From Clostridium_F caseinilyticum (GTDB taxonomy: Bacteria > Bacillota > Clostridia > Clostridiales > Clostridiaceae): 64,000 nucleotides of DNA. Shown in pieces: positions 1 to 8,396 of the stretch. The translations under genes and the position numbers were made by a program. Location of the stretch: the NCBI RefSeq assembly GCF_046127645.1, contig NZ_CP175919.1. One strand, given 5' to 3'. The notes under the pieces were generated by a model that saw nothing but the letters and a program-made list of their open reading frames with translations, was not told the DNA's origin and did no database searches. Position 1 is the stretch's first letter, and every line of letters begins with the position of its first letter.

Positions 1-46
1 GCGTTATAAAATACGGATTATTTATATAATAGGGGGTAATTTAAAA

Positions 47-577
47 ATGAATAATAAAAAATCTAATGAGATTTACACTAAAAGATTATTTTTAAGAAGA
101 TTTCAAGTTGATGATTTTGAAAATTATTATGATATTTTAAAGCAAGAAGAAGTTAGTAGGTGGCTTGGAAGTGGAAAAGGGAAAACTAAAGAGGACCTTA
201 TAATAACAATGAAAAATTTTGAAAAACATTGGGTTGAAAATAATTATGGAGTTTGGGCTGTAAGAAATAGAGAGAATGATGAACTTATAGGTCATTGTGG
301 ATTTAATATTCTTGAAGATACAAAAGAAACAGAATTGTTATATGCTTTTGACCCTAAGTCATGGGGAAAGGGTTATGCTACTGAAGCTTCAATGGCTGCA
401 ATTAAATTTTTATCTGAAAATTTAAAAATAAATTATGTAGTTGCATTAGTTTATCCTAATAATAATAGGTCAAGCAATGTTATTAAGAAAATGGGATTTG
501 AATATAAAGGAATTGAAAAGCATTTCGGCGTAGAGTTATTATATTATAAATTAAATTTAGATAAATATTCACTTTAA
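47..577 (+). CDS. GNAT acetyltransferase, RimJ/RimL type
   Basis: A 176-residue GNAT N-acetyltransferase that would transfer acetyl from acetyl-CoA to an amine, either a protein N-terminus or a small molecule. The opening TKRLFLRRFQVDD is usual for the RimJ/RimL branch, and FDPKSWGKGYATEA (residues ~100-113) is the acetyl-CoA pyrophosphate loop. The C-terminal NNNRSSNVIKKMGFE matches the usual N-x-x-S-x-x-x-x-x-K-x-G-F end of the fold. The ATG follows an AGGGGG ribosome site. A hairpin overlapping its stop codon probably ends transcription. The substrate cannot be told from sequence. Confidence 0.9.
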   Translation: MNNKKSNEIYTKRLFLRRFQVDDFENYYDILKQEEVSRWLGSGKGKTKEDLIITMKNFEKHWVENNYGVWAVRNRENDELIGHCGFNILEDTKETELLYAFDPKSWGKGYATEASMAAIKFLSENLKINYVVALVYPNNNRSSNVIKKMGFEYKGIEKHFGVELLYYKLNLDKYSL

Positions 578-604
578 TAAATCAGCTAAATTTATTAAAG
601 TGAA
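568..604 (+). terminator. Hairpin overlapping the stop codon of the first acetyltransferase gene
   Basis: Two 15-nt arms, TTCACTTTAATAAAT and its exact complement, close a 6-nt loop. The TAA stop (575-577) lies in the left arm. The T-rich tail on the + strand is short, so this is a probable rather than a perfect intrinsic terminator. Confidence 0.6.
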
Positions 605-724
605 CATTTTGAACAATATATAATTTTATGGTAATTATAATTTATTATTGTGATAGTATCTATAATTTGAGTCTTTAATCATTGTAAATAATAAGTTTGC
701 TACATTGAAAGGTAATATTGCTAA

Positions 725-1678
725 TTATATAGATAAAAATCCAATAAGACATAAAATTGTTGTTATTATAGAAAATACTGAAACTATCTTAGTTTCATGC
801 CAGCCACGTAACTCAAATGAGTGATGAATAGGAGCCATTTTAAAAATACGTTTACTAAACAGTTTAAAAAATATTATTTGAATTAATGATGATAATGCTT
901 CAATAACATAAATTCCGCCAACAATAATAACAATAAATGGATTTTTAAGTATCATGGCTATTGTTGCAATAGCACCACCAAGAGCTAGAGAACCAGTATC
1001 TCCCATAATTATTTTAGCAGGATAACAATTATATCGTAAAAATCCTAGTAAGGCTCCTGCTATACAACCGCAGCTAATTGATAATGTATAATGACCCATT
1101 TCGAAAGATAGAAAAGTAAAAAAAGTTACTACAAGCAATGTTATAGAAGCAGCAAGTCCATCTAGACCATCTGTTAAGTTTAATGCATTAGTTGTTGATA
1201 CATAATAAGATATAGTAAATGGTATGTATAAAACTCTTAAGTCAAATAGTTTTTTAGTAAATGGAAACATAATTATTGAACCAATTGAAGGATCATAGTA
1301 TGAATAAATGGCAAAAATACTCGACACAACAAATAATAAAATCATCTTTCCTTTTGAAGTTAATCCTTCATTTTTTTTATGTATTTTTTTAAAAATATCA
1401 TCAATGAGACCTATAAGTCCAAAAGCAATAAGTGAAGATGCCACCAGCAACAATTCTTTGTTGTAATTTTTTATAATAAGTAACATTGTTATTATCGATG
1501 AAAAAATAAAAATAATACCACCAAAGGTAGGAGTTCCAGCTTTCTTTTTATGGCTTATTGGAATTCCATCTTTAATGTTTTGTCCCAGATTTAATTTTTT
1601 AAATAATGGGATGAGTAATAAACTAATAATTGTAGATAATAAAAAACTGAATATTACAGCATATACAATAGTATTCAT
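725..1678 (-). CDS. mraY: MraY-family phospho-N-acetylmuramoyl-pentapeptide transferase
   Basis: A 317-residue polytopic membrane enzyme of glycosyltransferase family 4. MraY moves phospho-MurNAc-pentapeptide onto undecaprenyl phosphate to make lipid I. The family signatures are present: GTPTFGG (~residues 48-54), NLTDGLDGLA (~167-176), MGDTGSL (~225-231) and the PIHHSFELRGW loop (~283-293). Length is normal (~320). An AAGGA site lies before the ATG. It stands alone, away from any division/cell-wall (dcw) cluster, so it may be a second copy or an enzyme for another polyprenyl-linked sugar. The family call is firm; the exact acceptor is inferred. Confidence 0.85.
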   Translation of the reverse strand: MNTIVYAVIFSFLLSTIISLLLIPLFKKLNLGQNIKDGIPISHKKKAGTPTFGGIIFIFSSIITMLLIIKNYNKELLLVASSLIAFGLIGLIDDIFKKIHKKNEGLTSKGKMILLFVVSSIFAIYSYYDPSIGSIIMFPFTKKLFDLRVLYIPFTISYYVSTTNALNLTDGLDGLAASITLLVVTFFTFLSFEMGHYTLSISCGCIAGALLGFLRYNCYPAKIIMGDTGSLALGGAIATIAMILKNPFIVIIVGGIYVIEALSSLIQIIFFKLFSKRIFKMAPIHHSFELRGWHETKIVSVFSIITTILCLIGFLSI

Positions 1679-2094
1679 GATAAATCCTTTCTAATTTAAT
1701 ATTTTATTAACGTCTGTTAAGTTTTTAATAGACATTATAATTTTTACAGTTTAATTTATTATAAATATATAGCTTATAGTTTCTGCATAATACTAAGGAA
1801 TTAATTTCAAGTTTCATTGCTTCGGCGCAGTTTTTAATATAATAATCAATAAATTATCTCCGTCAATAATTTCCCTATCTATATGAAATTTTAAAAATTG
1901 ACTTTATTTTAGCTAACCTTGATTTTTTATAAGGAAAGAAGAAAAATTTATTTCAGCTTCATAATTATGGTAATATAGTGATTGAGTTATAACAATAGCT
2001 ATATATTAATATCAAAATAAATTGAAAAGTATAAAATATTAACTTGAATATTATTCAAGTAACTTGATTGTAAATATAATTTGGAGGGATAATT
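1679..2094. other. Intergenic stretch between divergent mraY and an XRE regulator gene
   Basis: AT-rich DNA with no open frame of note. The only structure I see is the inverted repeat at 2042-2060, listed separately. Confidence 0.6.
2042..2060. promoter_or_regulatory. Inverted repeat upstream of the XRE regulator
   Basis: ACTTGAAT-ATT-ATTCAAGT is a perfect dyad with 8-bp arms, 34 bp before the TTG start of the regulator. The half-site AACTTG recurs just downstream (2061-2066). It could be the regulator's own operator. This is inferred from position and symmetry only. Confidence 0.4.
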
Positions 2095-2955
2095 TTGAAG
2101 GATGAATTATGTGAAATTAAAGAAATAGATACAAAGGTAAAGGATAAATTAGAGAATATAAAATCTAATAATAATAGTATGATGCATGATACTAACACAA
2201 TAAAAGCTTTAAAGAATAACATATATGAAAAAACATCTAAAATATTTATATATAATTTAAAAAAGCTTATTCAGTTAGAAATAACACAAAAGAATCTTGC
2301 TAAGAAAATAGGTGTTTCAGAAGATTTGCTTTCTAAATACAAATCAGCAGAAGCTTTTCCATCTATAGAAACATTAATATATATTTGTGAAGCATATAAT
2401 ATAGGTATGGATAAACTTATTTCTACCCCACTAACAGCCTATGATATAGAAAACTTAGAAAATAATATGGATATTAATACAGGTATATTTGAAGATAAAT
2501 ATTATGTTTATTTTTTAGTTACTAATATAGATGGAGAAGGTGCTATACATGAGGGGATTATCGAATTTAGCAGTAATAATGTAGTATTTAAAATTCTTTC
2601 TAAAGGCAAAGTTGTTAAGTTATTTAAAGGAGACTACATTACTTTTGATAAGCTAATATTTTTTAATTTACAAAGTGCTAATGACGGCATTACATATATA
2701 AATATGTTTAAACCTAATGTAAATAAAAATAAATATGTAGGAGGTATAGCTTTGCTTATGTTATCTTCAGATGCAAATAGCAAGCCTTGTGCTCAAAAAA
2801 TTCTCTTCAGCAAAATAAGGTTAGATAGAGAATTACATTATGAAAGATTAAGAAAAATTTTAAGTTTTTCTTGTCAAGAAGAAAGTTTTGGACATATAAA
2901 ATTATCTTCAGTTGAAGATGAGGAGGCTTATAATTTTATTAGAAAGCTGATTTAA
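2095..2955 (+). CDS. XRE-family helix-turn-helix regulator
   Basis: A 286-residue DNA-binding protein. Residues ~57-105 (LIQLEITQKNLAKKIGVSEDLLSKYKSAEAFPSIETLIYICEAYNIGMDKLI) form a Cro/CI-type helix-turn-helix. The ~170 residues after it have no motif I recognise and probably sense a signal or dimerise. The start is TTG, chosen because GGAGGG (2082-2087) lies 7 nt upstream and no ATG occurs before codon 29. It stands alone. Repressor or activator role is not evident. Confidence 0.75.
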   Translation: MKDELCEIKEIDTKVKDKLENIKSNNNSMMHDTNTIKALKNNIYEKTSKIFIYNLKKLIQLEITQKNLAKKIGVSEDLLSKYKSAEAFPSIETLIYICEAYNIGMDKLISTPLTAYDIENLENNMDINTGIFEDKYYVYFLVTNIDGEGAIHEGIIEFSSNNVVFKILSKGKVVKLFKGDYITFDKLIFFNLQSANDGITYINMFKPNVNKNKYVGGIALLMLSSDANSKPCAQKILFSKIRLDRELHYERLRKILSFSCQEESFGHIKLSSVEDEEAYNFIRKLI

Positions 2956-3154
2956 TACAGCAATTACATAAAGATATTGTAGGTGTAATAAAACGGTCTA
3001 AGTTTGAACCTGTCTGAATTTTGCGGTGTTTTTCTATATTAATTTAAAGTAGAGTATATGTAACTTTTAAAAATATAAATATGAAGTCATTTGAAAACTA
3101 AATAATATGGTATAATTTAATTTGGAATTTCTAAAAGGAAAAAGGAGAATAAAT

Positions 3155-3406
3155 ATGCTTGAATACAGATTTGATACACAGTTATTAATTGAAGGAGAAA
3201 ATCTTTCAGAAGATAAAATAAATGATTATATTACAAAAAATATTGAAGGTGATTGCTTACTTGCAGTTGGTGATGAAGAATTGATTAAAATTCATTTTCA
3301 TACAAATACTCCATGGAAAGTCCTTGAGTATTGTGCTTCACTAGGTGATATTTATGATATTGTTGTAGAAAATATGGAAAGACAATCCAATGACCTTAAA
3401 GGCTAA
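3155..3406 (+). CDS. Short protein like the C-terminal domain of YloV/DAK-type fatty-acid kinase proteins
   Basis: An 83-residue protein. The stretch GDCLLAVGDEELIKIHFHTNTPWKVLEYCASLGDIYDIVVENM matches the end of the YloV/DhaK-related ('kinase to dihydroxyacetone kinase') family, which is normally over 500 residues. The kinase part is absent, so this is a free-standing small domain or a remnant. The ATG at 3155 is chosen because AAAGGAG sits 7 nt before it; the longer frame from 3122 lacks a site. Function unknown. Confidence 0.6.
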   Translation: MLEYRFDTQLLIEGENLSEDKINDYITKNIEGDCLLAVGDEELIKIHFHTNTPWKVLEYCASLGDIYDIVVENMERQSNDLKG

Positions 3407-3436
3407 GAAATGAAAAATAAAAAAACAGTTTTAGGA

Positions 3437-3700
3437 TAAAAATAGATTTGTTTTAATTTCCCAAATAGAAATAATATATTCATAAATTATTCATACAACT
3501 CAAGTAGTTCTAAATCTGGCTCCATTAAAAATTTGCTACCCGGTGGAGGCGACATCCTGTCTTCACCACCGGCTCCTAATGTCCTTGTGAGGAATTACGC
3601 AAATTTTTATTACGCTAGATTAAGAACTACTAGAGATTATTCATATGTTTATTTCATATATTATTTTCTATTTACTACATTAAAATTAAATCTATTTTTA
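3437..3700. repeat. 264-bp near-palindromic element with a GC-rich multi-hairpin core
   Basis: The outer arms 3437-3449 and 3688-3700 are perfect 13-bp complements, and the AT-rich arms go on pairing imperfectly inward. Inner pairs are 3504-3511 with 3623-3630, and 3527-3536 with 3599-3608 (10 of 10). The core hairpin pairs CCGGTGG (3540-3546) with CCACCGG (3566-3572). The core is about half G+C in otherwise very AT-rich DNA. It lies between converging genes. It could be a structured noncoding RNA or a miniature mobile element. I match it to no class from memory. Confidence 0.65.
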
Positions 3701-3818
3701 GATTATTTATTTTTAAATTTTTAATATTACTTAAATTCTAATGAGGCATATAAAAGGGAATAAATTATATATTGGGTAATTTTATTATTTCAATATGTTT
3801 AATATATCTTTTAATAAA

Positions 3819-4991
3819 TTACTTATTATTTTCAGAATAATATTTTAAGGCTTCTCCAATAAATTTAGATGCATTCTTCCCATAGCTCTTATCTATAGCA
3901 TTGATGCCTTTATCGGTATTTGATAAATAAATATCCGCCATAACAGAGAAAAATCCTTTATAGTCCAATCCCGTATTTCCTTTATAAAATTCATAATTCT
4001 TTTTAGTTGTATCTGCTATTTCAGAAACAATTTGCTGAACCTCATTTGAAGTAGGATCTTTACTTAAATCATCTGTAAGCTTTTTATATAATATTTCTAA
4101 TTTAGGCTGCTTATCTTGCAAACAAATTTTAAAGGTTTCTCCAATAAATTTAGCTGCACCCCTTCCGTATTTTTTATCAATCGCTTCTATCCACTTGGGT
4201 TCTAGTAAATTGGTCATCATATAATACCAGGTGCTATCTCCTCTATCCGTTTTAAAAATTTCATAGTCATTTTTAGCTATATCAGTTATCTCTTTAGCAA
4301 TTTTTTGAATCTCCTTTGAAGAAGGATCTTTACTTAAGTCGGTTGTAAGTTTTTTATATAGATCTTTTAATTTAGGATGCTTATCGCAAAGGAAATCATT
4401 TTTAAACTCATCATATTTTTCTTTTCTAGCTATTAATGTATCATTGTTTAACTCATTCCTTACAGCTTCAGCACATTTTTTTATACTTCCATACTGCTTT
4501 ATAATGTTTTTAGCAATTTTAGTTTCATTAGCTTTCATCTGTTCAATCATTTCATCAAATTTATCTATACTTCCCCAATTCTTAATAACTCTATTCTTAT
4601 TTTCTTTTTTGAATTCTTCCAATACATTATAATATGCAGTCATATCAAATTCTTTAAAACTCATTGTATTTTCTCCTTTTAATGTTTTATTTATAAGTTT
4701 AATTAAACCATTTAATCTGTTACGTTTCAAAATAAGCAACTTTTTTTGATTTTCTAGTGATTTCATCTTATCAAAGTGGTCACTATCCATAATCTCTTTA
4801 ATTTCCTTTAAAGGAATATCAAGTTCTTTAAAAAATAAAATTTGTTGTAAGATTTTAAGTGATTCATTATCATATAATCTGTAACCAGACTCAGTGATTT
4901 GGCTTGGTTTTAATAATCCTATTTCATCATAGTAATGTAGTGTGCGCACACTTATTCCTGTTAAATCTGAAACTTGTTTTACTGTTCTCAT
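3819..4991 (-). CDS. MerR-family activator with duplicated TipAS-like ligand domain
   Basis: A 390-residue regulator. Residues 1-70 are a MerR winged helix (VKQVSDLTGISVRTLHYYDEIGLL), followed by a dimerisation coiled coil to ~105. The rest is TipAS-like, the domain by which such regulators bind peptide antibiotics. Its last part is a tandem duplication: residues ~205-288 and ~295-383 both run PKL..LYKKLT.DLSKDP..EI...YGR/K.A.KFIGE. A second, shorter relative lies at 29125-29889. The ATG has GAGGTG 5-10 nt before it. Its promoter carries the MerR 19-bp spacer. No adjacent resistance gene shows its target. Confidence 0.88.
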   Translation of the reverse strand: MRTVKQVSDLTGISVRTLHYYDEIGLLKPSQITESGYRLYDNESLKILQQILFFKELDIPLKEIKEIMDSDHFDKMKSLENQKKLLILKRNRLNGLIKLINKTLKGENTMSFKEFDMTAYYNVLEEFKKENKNRVIKNWGSIDKFDEMIEQMKANETKIAKNIIKQYGSIKKCAEAVRNELNNDTLIARKEKYDEFKNDFLCDKHPKLKDLYKKLTTDLSKDPSSKEIQKIAKEITDIAKNDYEIFKTDRGDSTWYYMMTNLLEPKWIEAIDKKYGRGAAKFIGETFKICLQDKQPKLEILYKKLTDDLSKDPTSNEVQQIVSEIADTTKKNYEFYKGNTGLDYKGFFSVMADIYLSNTDKGINAIDKSYGKNASKFIGEALKYYSENNK

Positions 4992-5083
4992 TATGACACC
5001 TCAAAATTTGATTTTAGAGCATTACTATTATCTAATACACTGCTAGCTGTGAGTTTTTGTTAACATAGGTAAGCTCTACATAC

Positions 5084-5114
5084 ATATTGCACTATAACGT
5101 GGCGTTAGAGTCAA
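5084..5114 (-). promoter_or_regulatory. MerR-type promoter/operator of the 390-residue regulator
   Basis: On the minus strand, TTGACT (-35) and CAATAT (-10) are 19 bp apart, the over-long spacing that MerR proteins correct by twisting DNA. The spacer contains the dyad CTAACG-CCA-CGTTATAG. The same layout is found before the second MerR-TipAS gene at 29910-29940. Confidence 0.7.
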
Positions 5115-5251
5115 TACTTTTAAAAAAATTTAATCCTAAAAATATTTAATATTAATTAAGGTTTCTAAGCTGGATAAAATTATTTATAAATAGGAGCTAA
5201 AATAAGTATAGTTCAAGCTGTTGATTTAATTAGTCTTTTATGCTAGACATG

Positions 5252-5404
5252 GGGAGTAATAAGTCCGTTGATATTTATATATTTAATCCTTCTTAAAAAG
5301 AAAGAAGGACTTAGAGATATTCTGCTTGCAATAATTTTAAAATTATGGTTGGGAGTTTCGCTTATAACTTTTATAAATAACAAACTTCAATATTACGGTA
5401 TTTA
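5252..5404 (+). pseudogene. Possible remnant of a small membrane-protein gene
   Basis: After a TAG, an open frame without a start codon reads TWGVISPLIFIYLILLKKK, then a charged turn and LLAIILKLWLGVSLITF, ending at TAA. Two hydrophobic stretches around a basic loop look like the tail of a membrane protein. No family recognised; weak call. Confidence 0.25.
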
Positions 5405-5708
5405 AATTAAGAAAATAGATAAATTAAGTCAATTTGAAATAAATATGATTCAAATATGCTTTGAAAATCGAATAATATAATATTGAATTTTTTTTTCATT
5501 TTTTATCATTAATGATATAAATTAAACGAAAAAATTAATTCGTTTTAAAATATAGTTCCTTAAATATAATATAATCTTTTAAATTAAAAGTAGGATTTAG
5601 TTATTGTAAACTATTTACTCCAACTCCATATTTCATAAAGTATATATTACTCTCTCAGGGATAAAATATTAATGAATTAAAGCATGTATTTATAGGAGGT
5701 AATATATA

Positions 5709-6182
5709 ATGGGTATATTTGATAATCTTTTTGGTAATGGCAATGATAACGAAAATAATCGTGACCATAAGAAAAGTAGAGATGAAGGAAGACTTACACT
5801 TCATAAGGAAGAACTTGATATAAATAAAAGCAATGTTCCAAAAGGTGAAGTTGAACTAAGCAAGGAAATTGTTGAAGAACAAAAAACAGTGGATGTTCCT
5901 GTTACTCATGAAGAGGTTGTTATTGAAAGAAGATCATTAGATAATGAAGCTAGTGACACACCTATTAGTGACGTTAGTGATGAAGAAAGCATACGTATTC
6001 CAGTTAGTGAAGAACAAGTTAATGTAGATAAACACACATTAGTAACTGGAGAAGTATCTGCTCATAAACGTGAAATTGAAGATACAAGAAGAATAGATGA
6101 AAACCTAAAAAGGGAAGAAGCTCGTATAAACACACATGGTGATGCAAATATAGTAGATAATAAAGATGAAGGCTTTCATTAA
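5709..6182 (+). CDS. YsnF/AvaK-domain (DUF2382) stress-type protein
   Basis: A 157-residue, highly charged cytoplasmic protein. Residues ~25-150 carry the YsnF/AvaK repeat: RLTLHKEELDINKSNVPKGEVELSKEIVEEQKTVDVPV, then SIRIPVSEEQVNVDKHTLVTGEVSAHKREIEDTR. The family is linked to general stress responses in Gram-positives, but its biochemical role is unknown. A strong AGGAGG lies before the ATG. The next gene encodes a membrane-anchored paralogue, but a terminator separates them. Confidence 0.85.
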   Translation: MGIFDNLFGNGNDNENNRDHKKSRDEGRLTLHKEELDINKSNVPKGEVELSKEIVEEQKTVDVPVTHEEVVIERRSLDNEASDTPISDVSDEESIRIPVSEEQVNVDKHTLVTGEVSAHKREIEDTRRIDENLKREEARINTHGDANIVDNKDEGFH

Positions 6183-6198
6183 AAAATTTATAAAATAA

Positions 6199-6247
6199 AT
6201 AAAAAAACACCTCTCAAATTATATATTAGATTTAAGAGGTGTTTTTT
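6199..6247. terminator. Terminator between the two YsnF genes
   Basis: AAAAAACACCTCT pairs with AGAGGTGTTTTTT around an AT-rich loop and ends in six Ts. It is symmetrical enough to work in either direction. Confidence 0.85.
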
Positions 6248-6260
6248 AGGAGGATAGAGC

Positions 6261-6938
6261 ATGATGAATAAAGATATACCTAATAAAGAAAGTAATCAAT
6301 ATTTAATAGGAGCTATTATTGGTGGAATAATTGGCTTTATAATTGCCATTTTGTATAAGTTCTCTATTTTAATTATACCCGGATTTACAACTATATTTAC
6401 AATTACATCAATTGATTCAATTATTACTGGAACCGTATTAGGAATTATTTTAGGTATAATTATAGCTATGTTAATGTCTCAAAATCAGACATATGATAAT
6501 GATATTGAAGCAAATTCAGCAAATGATCCTAATACTTCAGATAATGATATGAAGATGAAACTTCGAGAAGAACGCATGGAAATATCTAAAAATAAAATAC
6601 AAACTGGTGAGATATCCATACACAAAGAAGTTGTAACAGAAGAAAAGAATATTACTGTACCTGTAAAACGTGAGGAACTTGTTATTGAAAACAATGTTTT
6701 GAATTCACAGTTTAATGATAAGTCAGAAGAAAATACTGAAACTATTCGAATTCCTATAAGAGAAGAACGTATAGATATACACAAGCAACCAGTAGATTTA
6801 GAAGATGTTTCAGTTAGTAAGCATAAATATGAGGAAATAAAGCATATAAACAAAACCTTAAAAAAGGAAGTACCTCATATTAGTGTTAATGGTGATGTAA
6901 AAATTGTACATGAGGAAATTGATTATAAAGAATGTTAA
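6261..6938 (+). CDS. Membrane-anchored YsnF/AvaK-domain protein
   Basis: A 225-residue paralogue of the preceding protein. Residues ~15-75 hold two hydrophobic, glycine-rich segments (LIGAIIGGIIGFIIAIL and TGTVLGIILGIIIAMLM) that should anchor it in the membrane. The YsnF/AvaK region follows (LREERMEISKNKIQTGEISIHKEVVTEEK, then IRIPIREERIDIHKQPVDLEDVSVSKHKYEE). GGAGG precedes ATGATG, so 6261 or 6264 could be the start. The soluble/membrane pairing suggests a shared envelope-stress role, by inference. Confidence 0.82.
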   Translation: MMNKDIPNKESNQYLIGAIIGGIIGFIIAILYKFSILIIPGFTTIFTITSIDSIITGTVLGIILGIIIAMLMSQNQTYDNDIEANSANDPNTSDNDMKMKLREERMEISKNKIQTGEISIHKEVVTEEKNITVPVKREELVIENNVLNSQFNDKSEENTETIRIPIREERIDIHKQPVDLEDVSVSKHKYEEIKHINKTLKKEVPHISVNGDVKIVHEEIDYKEC

Positions 6939-7064
6939 AGATAAAAATATAGATAAATTAATAATCCTAAACATTTTTGATTATAAAAAGTTAGGAATCA
7001 TAACTAAAAAATATGAGATAATGTTATATAAAAAAGATTGTTTATATTTTATGAGGTGAGTATT

Positions 7065-7211
7065 ATGTTAAATATTAAAAATACAAGTGTTATGAATTTT
7101 GAAAATGACTTACGTGGGGCAAGAAATCCTATGAATAGTTGGGGAAGAAGTGATAGCCATTACGATTCTAAAGGGTTATTTATTATTGGAGAAAATGATA
7201 CCCTCATTTAA
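7065..7211 (+). CDS. Small 48-residue protein, possibly a truncated phage-type gene
   Basis: ATG follows GAGGTGAG. The protein opens MLNIKNTSVMNFENDLRGARNPMNSWGRSDSHYDS and ends GENDTLI. From memory, and not checked, this resembles the N-terminal end of a longer family found in clostridial prophages, so it may be cut short at the stop. Its end overlaps the hairpin at 7201-7241. Good start signal; function unknown. Confidence 0.5.
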   Translation: MLNIKNTSVMNFENDLRGARNPMNSWGRSDSHYDSKGLFIIGENDTLI

Positions 7212-7241
7212 CTATATTAATTTGTGTTAACTGAGGGTAGT
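7201..7241. terminator. Hairpin between the 48-residue ORF and the L,D-transpeptidase gene
   Basis: TACCCTCA and TGAGGGTA are perfect complements around a ~25-nt AT-rich loop. It lies between converging genes. Neither side has a clean T-run, so termination is only probable. Confidence 0.4.
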
Positions 7242-7267
7242 GTGCAATACATCATAAATGCATAAAA

Positions 7268-7645
7268 TTATACTATTGTAACTGATGTGCCGATAGGGAC
7301 AAGATTACTTAATTCAACAACATCATTATTAAACATTCTTATACATCCATTAGAAACACTTTTGCCAATGGATGAAGGATTGTTTGTACCATGTATTCCA
7401 TAATCTCCATAAGGAGCACTTAAACCTAGCCATCTTGTGCCGAAAGGTCCACCTGGGTTCACAGCACGATTAACTATTTTAAATGTTCCTTTAGGGGTCG
7501 GTGTAGATGGTTTCCCAACAGCAACTTTATAAGTTTTATAGACATTATTATTTCTAAATAAAGTAAGTGTGTGAGCTTGCCTATTTATGACTATGCGATA
7601 TGTGGCCCTGTAATATTCAGCATATGGATATAAATAATAAAACAT
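7268..7645 (-). CDS. L,D-transpeptidase, YkuD catalytic domain
   Basis: A 125-residue protein consisting almost wholly of the YkuD domain, which makes 3-3 peptidoglycan cross-links or attaches proteins to the wall using a catalytic cysteine. The signature is present as HGTNNPSSIGKSVSNGCIRM, with His and Cys intact, and VAVGKPSTPTPKGTFKI precedes it. No clear signal peptide, which is unusual for an enzyme acting outside the membrane. The ATG at 7645 is preferred over the TTG at 7648 because AGGAG (7655-7659) is then 9 nt away. Confidence 0.88.
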   Translation of the reverse strand: MFYYLYPYAEYYRATYRIVINRQAHTLTLFRNNNVYKTYKVAVGKPSTPTPKGTFKIVNRAVNPGGPFGTRWLGLSAPYGDYGIHGTNNPSSIGKSVSNGCIRMFNNDVVELSNLVPIGTSVTIV

Positions 7646-7868
7646 CAATCATGTCTCCTAATAATATAACTATATAGACATGATATTCTTTATTATATTA
7701 TTTGTGAGTATGTTTAGTGCAAATATTAAAGATATAGTATAATTGTAATTAACTAAATAAAAATATTAAGTATATACTAAAATATAATAATTAAGAATAC
7801 TAAAATTTTTAAGTTATATTTTTTATTTTACACTAGAATGTTATATTAATATAATAGTCTAGTTTTTG

Positions 7869-8396
7869 TTATTTGAATAAAGAAATCCAATATCTTTGAG
7901 TAATTCTTTTTTCTTCTAAAACTTCTTTTTCAAGAATACCGCCATTATGGATAATAGTTTTTGCTGATGCAATATTTTTTTTGTCACAAGTAATTAGTAC
8001 TTTTTCTATATTCATATCTTTACATTTTTCTAAAGCTAAATTAAGCATTTCTTTTGCATAACCTTTTTTACGTTCAGATTTTCTTACACTATATCCAATG
8101 TGTCCACCACTTTGTAATAAATAGTCATTTAGTCTATGCCGTATATCAATTATGCCAATTAATTTATTATCAACAAGTCTTATTGCTAAGTATGTAGAGG
8201 CAGGTACAAATCCATTAGCTAAAATTTCTTCTTTTGAGTTATTATTAAGCATAGAAAACCATTCGTCTAAATTTTCAACTTTTTCTAATCCAGCAGTACC
8301 AGCCATGATTTCACCTTCTGCTTGAAATTGTTTTTTGTACTCTAAGATTTGGTTTTGGTATTTTTTTGATGGAAAAATTAATTTTAAAGTTCTCAT
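7869..8396 (-). CDS. GNAT acetyltransferase
   Basis: A 175-residue N-acetyltransferase. The core reads YLAIRLVDNKLIGIIDIRHRLNDYLLQSGGHIGYSVRKSERKKGYAKEMLNLAL, with RKKGYA as the acetyl-CoA loop (~residues 108-113), followed by the ITCDKKNIASAKTIIHNGG ending. AAGGAGG lies before the ATG. It stands alone. Substrate unknown. Confidence 0.88.
   Translation of the reverse strand: MRTLKLIFPSKKYQNQILEYKKQFQAEGEIMAGTAGLEKVENLDEWFSMLNNNSKEEILANGFVPASTYLAIRLVDNKLIGIIDIRHRLNDYLLQSGGHIGYSVRKSERKKGYAKEMLNLALEKCKDMNIEKVLITCDKKNIASAKTIIHNGGILEKEVLEEKRITQRYWISLFK

Larger units (their letters stand above)
4992..5708. other. Long intergenic region with a MerR promoter and a possible gene remnant
   Basis: It holds the MerR-type promoter (5084-5114), a short hydrophobic reading-frame remnant at 5252-5404, and otherwise very AT-rich DNA leading to the YsnF gene. 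Confidence 0.5.

Noticed and set aside
3533..3724. Open frame of 63 codons across the palindromic element
   Set aside because: It lies entirely in the inverted-repeat element, has no good ribosome site, and its C-terminal half is only AT-rich hydrophobic codons.
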